Source of the DNA: Planctomycetaceae bacterium
GTDB taxonomy: Bacteria > Planctomycetota > Planctomycetia > Pirellulales > Lacipirellulaceae
Direction: 5' to 3'
Assembly: GCA_002702655.1 (NCBI GenBank)
Contig: PABB01000080.1
Coordinates: 236,264-283,743 of the forward strand
Length of the DNA stretch: 47,480 nt
Position 1 is the first letter of the stretch. Every line of letters starts with the position of its first letter. The position numbers and the translations under genes were made by a program. Below the pieces are notes generated by a model that ran no database searches, was not told the origin of the DNA, and worked only from the letters and a program-made list of their open reading frames with translations. Below are positions 39,776-47,480 of the stretch, piece by piece.

Positions 39776-42571
39776 TCAATGCTCCTGCTTGCGGAGCAGC
39801 GCCGCAGTCAGCGCCAGCAAAATCGGCGCAGCCAACAACAGCGGGATGAATGACATCGCCAGGTCGGAAAAGTCCAGCGCCTTGGAGAAGACGCCGCGGG
39901 AAATCGTCACGTAGTGCGTGGTGGGATACAGTTCTCCAATGATCCTGCCGGTTCCCTCCAACGAGGACACCGGGTCGATGATCCCCGAGTATTCCGTTGC
40001 GGGGAGGATGGTCAGCACGGCGGTGCCGAAGATGGCGGCGATCTGGCTGCGCATGAAGGTGGAAATCAGCAGCCCCACGGCAGTGGCGGCGGAGACGTAC
40101 AACAACGTCCCGGTCGCCAGTGTCAGGAAGCTCCCCGTCAGCGGCACGCCGAAGACGGTCACCGCCAGCAGGACCAGGAGCAGGAAGTTGAGCATCGCCA
40201 GCGCGATGTAGGGGAGTTGCTTACCGATCAGGAACTCCAGCCGGGTCGCCGGCGTCACATAGAAGTTGATGATCGAGCCCAGTTCCTTCTCACGCACCAC
40301 GCTGAGCGCCGTGAGCATCGCGGGGATCAGCATCAGCAACAGGGGAATGACCGCCGGAACCATAGCCACCAGGCTCTTGATGTCCGGGTTGTAGCGAAAG
40401 CGCGTCTCGATATTGGCCAGACGGCCCCCCGCCGTACGCCAGGGTGTTTTCGAGCCTTGCTGGGAAAGCCAGTGGGCATGCATCCCCTGAGCGTAGCTGC
40501 GGACGGTCTCGGCGCGCTGGGGCATGGCTCCGTTGACCCAGACGCCGATCTGCACCTGGCGACCGCGGGCCAGATCGCGGGCAAACCCAGGAGGAATCTC
40601 AAGGGCCAGGCTCAACTCGTCGGAGCGCATCCGCCGATCGAGATCGGCATAGTCGCTGATCGGTTCGTGTTCGATGAAGTAGCGGGAACCGGCCAGGTTC
40701 AGCACGTAATCGCGGCTGGTCGTGGTCTGATCGCGATCAAGGACAGCGAAGGTGAGGTCTTCCACGTCGAGGCTGATGCCGTAGCCCATGACGAACATGA
40801 GAATCACGCTGCCGAGCAGGGCCAGCGTGCCCCGGATCGGATCTCGGCGCAGTTCCAGCGCCTCGCGGCGGGCGAAACTGAACATCCGCCGAAAATCGAA
40901 GCGACTCAGACGGGGGCCTTGGGGTTCGTGATGTGCCTGGCTTGCGGAAGGACCCGTCGAAACGCCTGTCGCCGTTGCTTCGGCGCCGCTGGCCTTCTCC
41001 TGCTGGAGGGCATCCTCCAGGTACCGGATGAACGCATCGTTGAGTGATTCAGCGCCGCGTTCTTCGATCAGCGCCGCCGGAGCATCGCTGACGAGGACGC
41101 GGCCAGCATGCATCAGCGAGATGCGGTCGCAGCGCTCGGCTTCGTTCATCAAGTGGGTCGAGATGAAGATCGTGACTCCATCCCGACGGGCGAGCTCGAC
41201 CAGCGTCTGCCAGAAGCCGTCCCGAGCCACCGGGTCAACGCCCGAAGTTGGCTCGTCAAGGATCAGTAGCTCAGGCTGATGGATCAGCGCCACCGCCAAA
41301 GAAAGTCGCTGACGCTGGCCAAGGGGGAGATTGTTCGGGAGCACGTCCGCGACCGTTGCCAGATCAAAGCGTTCGATCATCCCCTGCACGCGAACGGGTA
41401 TCTCGTCTGCGGGCAACCGGAACAGTCTGGCGTGCAGTTCGAGATTCTGGCGGCCTGTCAATTCGGAATAGAGAGAGAAGGACTGGGACATGTAGCCCAC
41501 GCGGCGGCGCGTTTCGAGGTCGCGGGGGTCGACAGGCTGGCCGAACAGCCAGGCCTCCCCTTCGCTGGCCGGCAGCAGTCCCGTGAGCATTTTCATCGTC
41601 GTCGTCTTGCCGCAGCCGTTCGACCCCAGGAAACCGAAGATCTCGCCGCGTCGGATTTCGAAGTTGACGTGATCGACGGCGACGAAGTTTCCAAAGCGTT
41701 TGGTGAGGTTCTCAGCCTTAATGGCGACCTGGCCGTCTTCCGATTCATCGCGCGGAGGGATTTCGACGATCCGGTGACTGCGGCGCTTCTCTTCGGGGAG
41801 CAGGGCGATAAAGGCCGACTCCATTGATGCCGCGCCCGTTCTCCGCAGGAGCTCTCCAGGGGAGCCGATGTCGAGCACCCGACCGGTGTCCATCACCACG
41901 AGCTGGTCGAATTCTTCCGCCTCCTCCATGTATGCGGTCGCCACCAGGATGCTCATCCCCGGCCTGCCGGAGCGGATTTGCCCGATGAGTTTCCAGAACT
42001 CGCGGCGTGACAGCGGATCGACGCCGGTGGTGGGTTCGTCCAGGATCAAGACATCGGGATCATGTATGAGCGCGCAACACAGGCCAAGCTTTTGCTTCAT
42101 GCCTCCCGAGAGATTGCCGGCCGGCCGATGGGCGAATGGGGCCAGACCGGTGCTTTGCAAGAGGTCTCCGATCCGCCGCTCGCGCTCGCTTCGGCCGTGG
42201 CCGAACAATCGACCGAAAAAGTCGATGTTCTCGAACACGGACAGCGTGGGATAGAGGTTTTTTCCCAAGCCCTGGGGCATGTAGGCGATGCGCGGAGCGA
42301 CGGCGCGGCGGTGCCGGGCGTCGCTCATGTCCCCATCGAGGACTTCGACCTTCCCGGCTTGGACTGCTCGCGCACCGGCAATCAGCGACAACAGGCTGGA
42401 TTTGCCGACACCATCGGGACCGATCAGCCCAACGAGGGTTCCCGCCCTCACTTCAACGTTGACGGTATCCAGCGCCACCGTCTTGCCATACCGCAGAGCA
42501 ACGTCCCATACGCGCACCACCGGGCGCGAGTCAACGGCGTTGGAATCCGGGCGAAACGAATCGGCGCTCAT
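39776..42571 (-). CDS. rbbA: RbbA-type fused ABC ATPase-permease
   Basis: Two ATPase domains plus one permease in one chain of 931 aa, as in E. coli RbbA (YhiH). First ATPase: [53 protein letters not shown]. Second: [56 protein letters not shown] (here the signature LSGG is LPLG). The permease third has an ABC-2 fold ending in several helices. RbbA was described as ribosome-associated, but the gene order with HlyD and YhhJ points to an exporter. ATGA overlap with the HlyD gene upstream. Confidence 0.92.
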   Translation of the reverse strand: MSADSFRPDSNAVDSRPVVRVWDVALRYGKTVALDTVNVEVRAGTLVGLIGPDGVGKSSLLSLIAGARAVQAGKVEVLDGDMSDARHRRAVAPRIAYMPQGLGKNLYPTLSVFENIDFFGRLFGHGRSERERRIGDLLQSTGLAPFAHRPAGNLSGGMKQKLGLCCALIHDPDVLILDEPTTGVDPLSRREFWKLIGQIRSGRPGMSILVATAYMEEAEEFDQLVVMDTGRVLDIGSPGELLRRTGAASMESAFIALLPEEKRRSHRIVEIPPRDESEDGQVAIKAENLTKRFGNFVAVDHVNFEIRRGEIFGFLGSNGCGKTTTMKMLTGLLPASEGEAWLFGQPVDPRDLETRRRVGYMSQSFSLYSELTGRQNLELHARLFRLPADEIPVRVQGMIERFDLATVADVLPNNLPLGQRQRLSLAVALIHQPELLILDEPTSGVDPVARDGFWQTLVELARRDGVTIFISTHLMNEAERCDRISLMHAGRVLVSDAPAALIEERGAESLNDAFIRYLEDALQQEKASGAEATATGVSTGPSASQAHHEPQGPRLSRFDFRRMFSFARREALELRRDPIRGTLALLGSVILMFVMGYGISLDVEDLTFAVLDRDQTTTSRDYVLNLAGSRYFIEHEPISDYADLDRRMRSDELSLALEIPPGFARDLARGRQVQIGVWVNGAMPQRAETVRSYAQGMHAHWLSQQGSKTPWRTAGGRLANIETRFRYNPDIKSLVAMVPAVIPLLLMLIPAMLTALSVVREKELGSIINFYVTPATRLEFLIGKQLPYIALAMLNFLLLVLLAVTVFGVPLTGSFLTLATGTLLYVSAATAVGLLISTFMRSQIAAIFGTAVLTILPATEYSGIIDPVSSLEGTGRIIGELYPTTHYVTISRGVFSKALDFSDLAMSFIPLLLAAPILLALTAALLRKQEH

Positions 42572-43653
42572 GGGTCGGGCAATCTGATCTGCAACCAGTC
42601 CGGCCAGGGAGCGTTCTCGTCGAGCCGAACATAGGCCATCCCCGGCAGGCCGGTTTTCACGCTACGGATATGTTGCTGAAGCATCTCGGGGGCGATCTTG
42701 GCTTTGACGCGAAACATCAAATTCTGACGTTCTTCCGCCGTCTCCACCGTCTTGGGTGTGAACTGGGCGACATCGGCCACAAAGGAGACCTTGGCGGGGA
42801 TGACATACTGGGGAGCCGCGTCGAGCACCAACCGGACTTCAGACCCTATCGAGACCCGGCCGGCCTCGGCCGCAGGCAGGAAAAACGTCATGTACACGTC
42901 GCCGACATCCAGCAGATTCAAGACGATCCCTCCGGGATTGAGCACCTCGCCAGGCTGAGCCACCCGATATTGCACGCGGCCGTCGCGGGGCGCCTTGAGC
43001 TCGCTGTCGTCAATGTCGGCCTCAATCCGGTCGATCGTGGCCTGCTGCGCTTCCCCGGAAGCTTCCGCTCCGATGACCTGGGATTTCGCGGTGAGAATGG
43101 CCGCTTCCGCCGCCGCGACCTGGGCTTTTGCAGCATTCAATGCCGCCACTGCCCCATGATAGCCCGCCCGGTCGTCGTCGAGTTGCTCGAGGGACGTGGC
43201 ATTCTGCTTCGCCAGGGATTCCGTTCGCTCAAGACGTTTTTTCGCCACGTCGCGTTCAACCTCACGCTGGGCGACCACCGCATCTGCTGCCGCTTTTTCG
43301 CTTTCCCGCTGAGTCACCTGACTGTGTGCAACGGCGACCGAACTCTTCGCCTGCCGGAGTTGCGCCTGAGCCTCCCGCAGTTGAGCCTCGAGGACGGCGG
43401 TATCCATGCGCGCCAGGACGTCGCCGGCCTTGACGAACTCTCCCTCGTCCACCAGCAAGGCTGTCACGCGCCCGGCCGTCTTCGCCGCAACGTCGATTTG
43501 GACTCCCTCAATGCGACCGTTGGCGCTCGCGAATCCCTCCCCCAGGTCCATCCGATCCCCGGCGAACCAGGCCACATATCCGGCGTATACCCCGGCGGCA
43601 ATTGCCACACCATAGAGGAGCCAAGACCATTTCCTGTTCCAATTCCATTTCAT
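42568..43653 (-). CDS. HlyD-family membrane fusion protein, YhiI-like
   Basis: Periplasmic adaptor linking the ABC exporter to an outer-membrane channel. Signal-anchor helix near residues 11-30 ([20 protein letters not shown]), biotinyl-lipoyl half ([19 protein letters not shown]), a long coiled coil of Ala, Gln and Glu (residues ~80-190), second lipoyl half ([18 protein letters not shown]) and a beta-barrel domain. Start fixed at MKWNWNRK, where ATGA overlaps the stop of the gene upstream. First transporter gene of the operon. Confidence 0.9.
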   Translation of the reverse strand: MKWNWNRKWSWLLYGVAIAAGVYAGYVAWFAGDRMDLGEGFASANGRIEGVQIDVAAKTAGRVTALLVDEGEFVKAGDVLARMDTAVLEAQLREAQAQLRQAKSSVAVAHSQVTQRESEKAAADAVVAQREVERDVAKKRLERTESLAKQNATSLEQLDDDRAGYHGAVAALNAAKAQVAAAEAAILTAKSQVIGAEASGEAQQATIDRIEADIDDSELKAPRDGRVQYRVAQPGEVLNPGGIVLNLLDVGDVYMTFFLPAAEAGRVSIGSEVRLVLDAAPQYVIPAKVSFVADVAQFTPKTVETAEERQNLMFRVKAKIAPEMLQQHIRSVKTGLPGMAYVRLDENAPWPDWLQIRLPDP

Positions 43654-44108
43654 TTCATCGGGCCGCCCTTTGACTCCGCCGCGCCAACCAGGAGTGGTTC
43701 CATCAACGGCGAATCCCAGCAACCGACATTTGCCTTATTTGTACTAGTCCACTCACATGGGTTGCTTGGGCAATCCGCGCCGGTAACGTGCCTTCCCGCA
43801 ATCTGCAATGAGGCAAGCTTCGCCAGCGACTGCAAATAGGGCTTGAGTTCGCTCCACTGGGCGTATGACAATGCAGGAAGCCAGATATGAATCCTCGCAC
43901 CCGGATCGAACATCTGCCCGGCGTTAAGACCAAGGATGACCGGCAGGATGCGCCCGTCAGCCGGATACGAGACGGCGATGCGACCCCCGCAAGAGGTGAC
44001 GCGCGCCAGTGCTTTGGCGCTCAACGCTCGCCGATTCAATCGCGCAAACAGTCTCCGTGCGAACACAAGCGGTGATGGCAATGCGGCACATAATCCGGCA
44101 CGACTCAT
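43650..44108 (-). CDS. Hypothetical protein at the head of the exporter operon
   Basis: I start at [10 protein letters not shown] because AGGAGG precedes it; the frame is open 51 bases upstream. The N-terminal ~40 residues are Arg- and Ala-rich and could be an atypical signal or amphipathic segment. A middle part ([31 protein letters not shown]) is more conserved-looking. No family recognised. Its stop overlaps the HlyD start, so it is co-transcribed with the exporter. Confidence 0.45.
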   Translation of the reverse strand: MSRAGLCAALPSPLVFARRLFARLNRRALSAKALARVTSCGGRIAVSYPADGRILPVILGLNAGQMFDPGARIHIWLPALSYAQWSELKPYLQSLAKLASLQIAGRHVTGADCPSNPCEWTSTNKANVGCWDSPLMEPLLVGAAESKGGPMK

Positions 44109-44210
44109 CCGATGGGCCTCCTTTACTGATCGATCAATTCGCAAAATCCTCGCCGTCATTTCTAGTGCTCTTGCGGCCCGGTTGCCCCTTGTGAAGAATG
44201 CGCTTCGCGA

Positions 44211-44447
44211 TCATGCTTCACGTTCCCCGCTATTGCCACGGTGCTCTGGGAAGACTTCGATTCTGACATCGATTTCCTCGGCAAAAGCGCTATGTGTGAA
44301 CCGGACGCCCCACGGGACCAGCACATAATTCCAGCCCCTCAAATCCCATCCTCGGAGACTTTGGAGGGCTGGAACATCGATGGCTTCGACCACCTCGGCC
44401 GTAACCTCCATCGAGGTCAGTAGTGCTTTCAGTTCATCAGGATTCAT
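44211..44447 (-). CDS. Hypothetical small protein, 78 aa
   Basis: Soluble, acidic at the N-terminus (MNPDELKALLTSMEVTAEVVEAI), with a strand-rich second half containing WDLRGWNYVLVPWGVRF. No membrane segment or known motif. It stands between the RND pump and the exporter operon on the same strand. The ribosome site is weak. A real gene is likely but not certain. Confidence 0.45.
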   Translation of the reverse strand: MNPDELKALLTSMEVTAEVVEAIDVPALQSLRGWDLRGWNYVLVPWGVRFTHSAFAEEIDVRIEVFPEHRGNSGEREA

Positions 44448-44582
44448 CAATCGTCATACCCGCTGAAACTTGTGATCGGTCGAGAATTAATACGAACAAA
44501 GAACAGAGCAGCAGTGGCCCCGGCGAAGAAGACGCAACACACCAGCGACCCCTCAGCGGAAAAACGACGCGCGTGCGCCCCG

Positions 44583-47480
44583 TCAGCTTGCTTTAGTGGT
44601 CTCATGCAACTCCAATGCGGCCGCCACCTGCGGCTCTTCCTCTTCACCGTCTTCTTCGACTTCCTGGTCTGCCAGATGAATCGGTTTGGCTTCGTACGCC
44701 TGCTGAACTGAACCTCCCAGGATGCGTTGCACACCGCCGCTTAGGTCATCCATCAGGCTGTACACCACCGGGATGACCACCAGCGTCAGCAGCGTCGACG
44801 TGATCATTCCTCCGATCACGCAAGCGCCCAACGGCTGGCGGGTCTCCGATCCAGCCCCCAGGCCGATCGCAATGGGGATCATGCCGGCGATGGTAGAAAA
44901 GGCGGTCATCAGAATCGGGCGGAGCCGCACTGGCCCCGCCGTTAGCAGCGCTTCGTTCTTCTCCATTCCCTGCTCGCGGCGGAGCAGGTTCGTGTAGTCC
45001 ACCAGCAGGATGGCGTTTTTGGTGACCAACCCCATCAGCATCACCATGCCGATCATGCTGTAGATGTTCAGAGTCAGCCCAGTGAGCGCTAAGGCCCCCA
45101 GTGCGCCTCCGATGGACAAAGGTACCGAGACCATAATAGTGACGGGGTGAATGTAGCTCTCGAACTGGGACGCCAGCACCATGTAGATGAGGACGATCGC
45201 CAGAAGGAGCGAGAAAATGATGCTAGCGAACGATTCGGCCATCATGTCGCCAGCACCGGTGAATGCACTGACCACTCCCGGCGGAAGCCCGATCTCACGT
45301 TCAATGGACAGCACGTCCGTCATGGCGGCCCCGAGCGGCTTGAAACTCTCCAGGTTGGCCATGATGGTGACTTGTCGCTGGCGATTCTGTCGGTCGATCT
45401 GCACCGGGCCAGTGCCTTCCACAACGTCAGCGAGCTGGCGGAATTCAACTAAATGTCCATCCCGGGTTCGCACGGGCAGCGCTGCGATCGCCTCGGAGCG
45501 GTCGCGATCGCCTTCCGCCAGACGCACCCGGACGTCGAAACTCTCGCCCCCTTCCTCGAATGTGCTGATTGGCCGGCCACCCACGAGCGTCTGGACCGCC
45601 AGTCCCAGTTTTTCGACGTTGATACCCAGATCGGCCGCCCGGTCGCGATCGGGCAGGATCGCCACCTCCGGCTTGCTGGAGTCATACGTCAGGCTAACGT
45701 CCACAATGCCGGGAACCTCTCGCATCCGCTGCGTGACCTGCGAGGCCGTCTTTTCAAGCTCAGCGATATCCGTCCCGCGCAAATTGTATTGCAGCGGTGC
45801 CGAACGGAATCCGCCGCCCGAAACCCGCGGGATATACTCAATGCTGATTTTGGAGTGGCCAAGATCCTCCACACTTTGTCGGGCCATTGCCATGATTTCA
45901 TGCTGGCTGAGTGTCCGCTCCGACTTGTCCGGGAGTTGGACCAGAATCATGCCGTAATTCACGCGACCTTCCTGGCCGGCTCCAATGGTTGTGTACAAGT
46001 TCGTGACGTTCGGCAATTCCCACAGCCGACGCTCCACTTCTTCGAGAATTCGGCTCGTTCGATCAATGGACGAGCCGAGCGGCGTTTCGACCTGCACGTT
46101 GAACTGCCCCTCGTCCTGCGAGGGCGAGAACTCGGTCCCGATCAACGGCAGGAGCATGATGCTGCCAACTAACACTCCGATTGCCAGGGCCGATACCAAC
46201 CAGCGGTGCTGCAACGCAAACCGGAGCGTCGCGCCGTAAAGCCATTCGATGCCCGTGAAGAATCGTTCCACGACATTGAATAGTCGCCCGTGTTGAGGGG
46301 TGACTTTCAGTACCCGCGAACAGAGCATCGGCGAAAGCCACACGGCGATGAACGTCGAAACCACCACCGCGAATGTGACGGTCATCCCGAACTCGTAGAA
46401 GAATCGCCCCACCAGCCCATCCATGAACGCGACCGGGATGAACACGGCCACGATGGCGAGCGATGTCGCGATGACTGCAAAGCCAATCTCCTTCATGCCG
46501 GCGATGGCAGCCTCGACACGAGACTTCCCTTGCTCCATGTGCCGAAACGCATTCTCCAGCACAACAATGGAGTCGTCGATGACCATGCCGACTGAGATGC
46601 TCAGCGCCAGAAGCGACATCATATTCAGAGTGAAGCCAAAGGCGAGCATGAAGGCATAGGTGGTGACGATCGTCGTCGGAATGGTGACGGCCGCGACGAA
46701 GGCGCCGCGCCAACTTCGCAGGAACAGCAGAATCACCAATACGGCCAGGACGCCACCCCGCAGCAGTTCGCCCTGAGCTTCGTTGACACTGTCTGCCACG
46801 AACAGCGACAAATCCTGTGTCATCGTCAACTCGTACTGATCGGGGAGATTGGATTCGACATTGGCCAGGCGTTTCTTCACCTCCGCGGCGACCGCCAGCA
46901 TATTCTCACCCGACTGTCGGCGGACTTGCAGGGAGACTGCCCGCTGACTGTTAAGTCGTGAAAGGCTGCGGAAGTCTTCCATTCCGTCTTCAACCGTGGC
47001 AACATCCTTCAGGCGAATGGGCGTCGCTTGACGATGCGCCACGACAATGTTTTCGAAGTCCGCAGGCCTTTCGATGCGTCCTTTGGTCTTGACGACCAAT
47101 TCGCGAGCGCCTGTCTCGACGCGACCACCCGGATACTCAACATTCTCCTTTTCGATCGCCTCCACTACGTCCGAAGCTGTCAAGGCATAACTGCGAAGAT
47201 CGTCCACGCGCAGCCAGATGCGGATTTCGCGGTCGCGGCCTCCCACGACTTCCACGGCACCGACACCGTCCACGCCTTCAATTTGGGGTTTGATCACATT
47301 GTCCGCGTATTGCGTCAGCTCGCGGATTGAATCCGTCCCCGCCAGCGTGATCGACATGATCGGGGCCGAATCGGGGTCGAACTTCTCGACGACCGGGGGG
47401 TCGATCCCCTTCGGCAGGTCAGCCCGGATTGCCGCGACTTTATCCCGCACGTCCTGGGCGGCAATGTCGACGTTCCGCCC
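44583..47480 (-). CDS. RND efflux pump (AcrB/HAE1 type), 5' end beyond the right edge
   Basis: Proton-driven inner-membrane pump of the hydrophobe/amphiphile family. The frame is open to the right edge, so roughly the first hundred residues are outside. Visible: porter subdomains (DQYELTMTQDLSLFVADS), the helix block with ISVGMVIDDSIVVLENAFRHME carrying the proton-relay Asp pair, the second porter half, and a C-terminal block VTKNAILLVDYTNLLRREQGM and GPVRLRPILMTAFSTIAGMIPIA. A short acidic tail ends it. The matching adaptor would be expected upstream, beyond the edge. Confidence 0.93.
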   Translation of the reverse strand, partial: GRNVDIAAQDVRDKVAAIRADLPKGIDPPVVEKFDPDSAPIMSITLAGTDSIRELTQYADNVIKPQIEGVDGVGAVEVVGGRDREIRIWLRVDDLRSYALTASDVVEAIEKENVEYPGGRVETGARELVVKTKGRIERPADFENIVVAHRQATPIRLKDVATVEDGMEDFRSLSRLNSQRAVSLQVRRQSGENMLAVAAEVKKRLANVESNLPDQYELTMTQDLSLFVADSVNEAQGELLRGGVLAVLVILLFLRSWRGAFVAAVTIPTTIVTTYAFMLAFGFTLNMMSLLALSISVGMVIDDSIVVLENAFRHMEQGKSRVEAAIAGMKEIGFAVIATSLAIVAVFIPVAFMDGLVGRFFYEFGMTVTFAVVVSTFIAVWLSPMLCSRVLKVTPQHGRLFNVVERFFTGIEWLYGATLRFALQHRWLVSALAIGVLVGSIMLLPLIGTEFSPSQDEGQFNVQVETPLGSSIDRTSRILEEVERRLWELPNVTNLYTTIGAGQEGRVNYGMILVQLPDKSERTLSQHEIMAMARQSVEDLGHSKISIEYIPRVSGGGFRSAPLQYNLRGTDIAELEKTASQVTQRMREVPGIVDVSLTYDSSKPEVAILPDRDRAADLGINVEKLGLAVQTLVGGRPISTFEEGGESFDVRVRLAEGDRDRSEAIAALPVRTRDGHLVEFRQLADVVEGTGPVQIDRQNRQRQVTIMANLESFKPLGAAMTDVLSIEREIGLPPGVVSAFTGAGDMMAESFASIIFSLLLAIVLIYMVLASQFESYIHPVTIMVSVPLSIGGALGALALTGLTLNIYSMIGMVMLMGLVTKNAILLVDYTNLLRREQGMEKNEALLTAGPVRLRPILMTAFSTIAGMIPIAIGLGAGSETRQPLGACVIGGMITSTLLTLVVIPVVYSLMDDLSGGVQRILGGSVQQAYEAKPIHLADQEVEEDGEEEEPQVAAALELHETTKAS

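Overview
The window looks like DNA from a Gram-negative bacterium, most likely a planctomycete. The outer-membrane efflux fragment, the RND pump and the tripartite exporter point to a Gram-negative cell. The planctomycete call rests on how the conjugation proteins, the serine-recombinase fragment and the small plasmid-type proteins read; it is an inference, not a database result. Roughly the left two thirds (1 to about 33.5 kb) is a mobile, defence-rich accessory region. The right third is decayed chromosomal debris followed by efflux genes.

Layout. 1-9 kb: an unrecognised gene running off the left edge, two plasmid-type genes (one a phage GP88-like protein), then a minus-strand mobilisation operon in the order relaxosome protein, MobF/TrwC-type relaxase-helicase, coupling protein. 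The DNA just upstream of that operon carries five TGTGGAC boxes and is the best candidate for a transfer or replication origin. 9.2-12.85 kb: an exceptional stretch of stem-loops broken by one minus-strand operon (DNA methyltransferase and two small proteins). It holds a chain of ten adjacent hairpins, recurring modules whose loops are GTTTA, GATTA, GTTCA or GTCTA, and a ~245-nt multibranched fold. Many G-U pairs work only if the plus strand is the RNA. A RAYT-like transposase with a damaged HUH motif follows directly.

13.9-29.6 kb: AbiEi/AbiEii toxin-antitoxin, a frameshifted small gene, a PD-(D/E)XK-like protein divergent from a graspetide RiPP operon (three-repeat precursor, ATP-grasp ligase, membrane protein with a collagen-like stretch), ParDE-type toxin-antitoxin, a ParA/ribbon-helix-helix partition pair with upstream inverted repeats, and a type I restriction-modification operon (hsdR-hsdM-hsdS) that runs on into an XRE regulator and an ImmA/IrrE peptidase. 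29.8-33.5 kb: a five-gene CBASS operon (TRIP13-like ATPase, Cap8-like, HORMA, CD-NTase, probable nuclease effector), every junction except the last overlapping by 4 bases.

33.6-38.2 kb: tRNA-Pro(CGG), a 47-bp second copy of its 3' half, and fragments of a large serine recombinase, KdpE, KdpD, an amine oxidase and an outer-membrane efflux protein. An intact IS5-family element with TCA target duplications sits in the end of a marR gene. 38.1-47.5 kb: the marR gene closes an operon encoding a YhiI/RbbA/YhhJ-type ABC exporter; an RND efflux pump runs off the right edge.

The most promising undescribed material is the GNYYA-loop hairpin array with its neighbouring ~245-nt fold, and the three-core graspetide operon with its collagen-like membrane partner.
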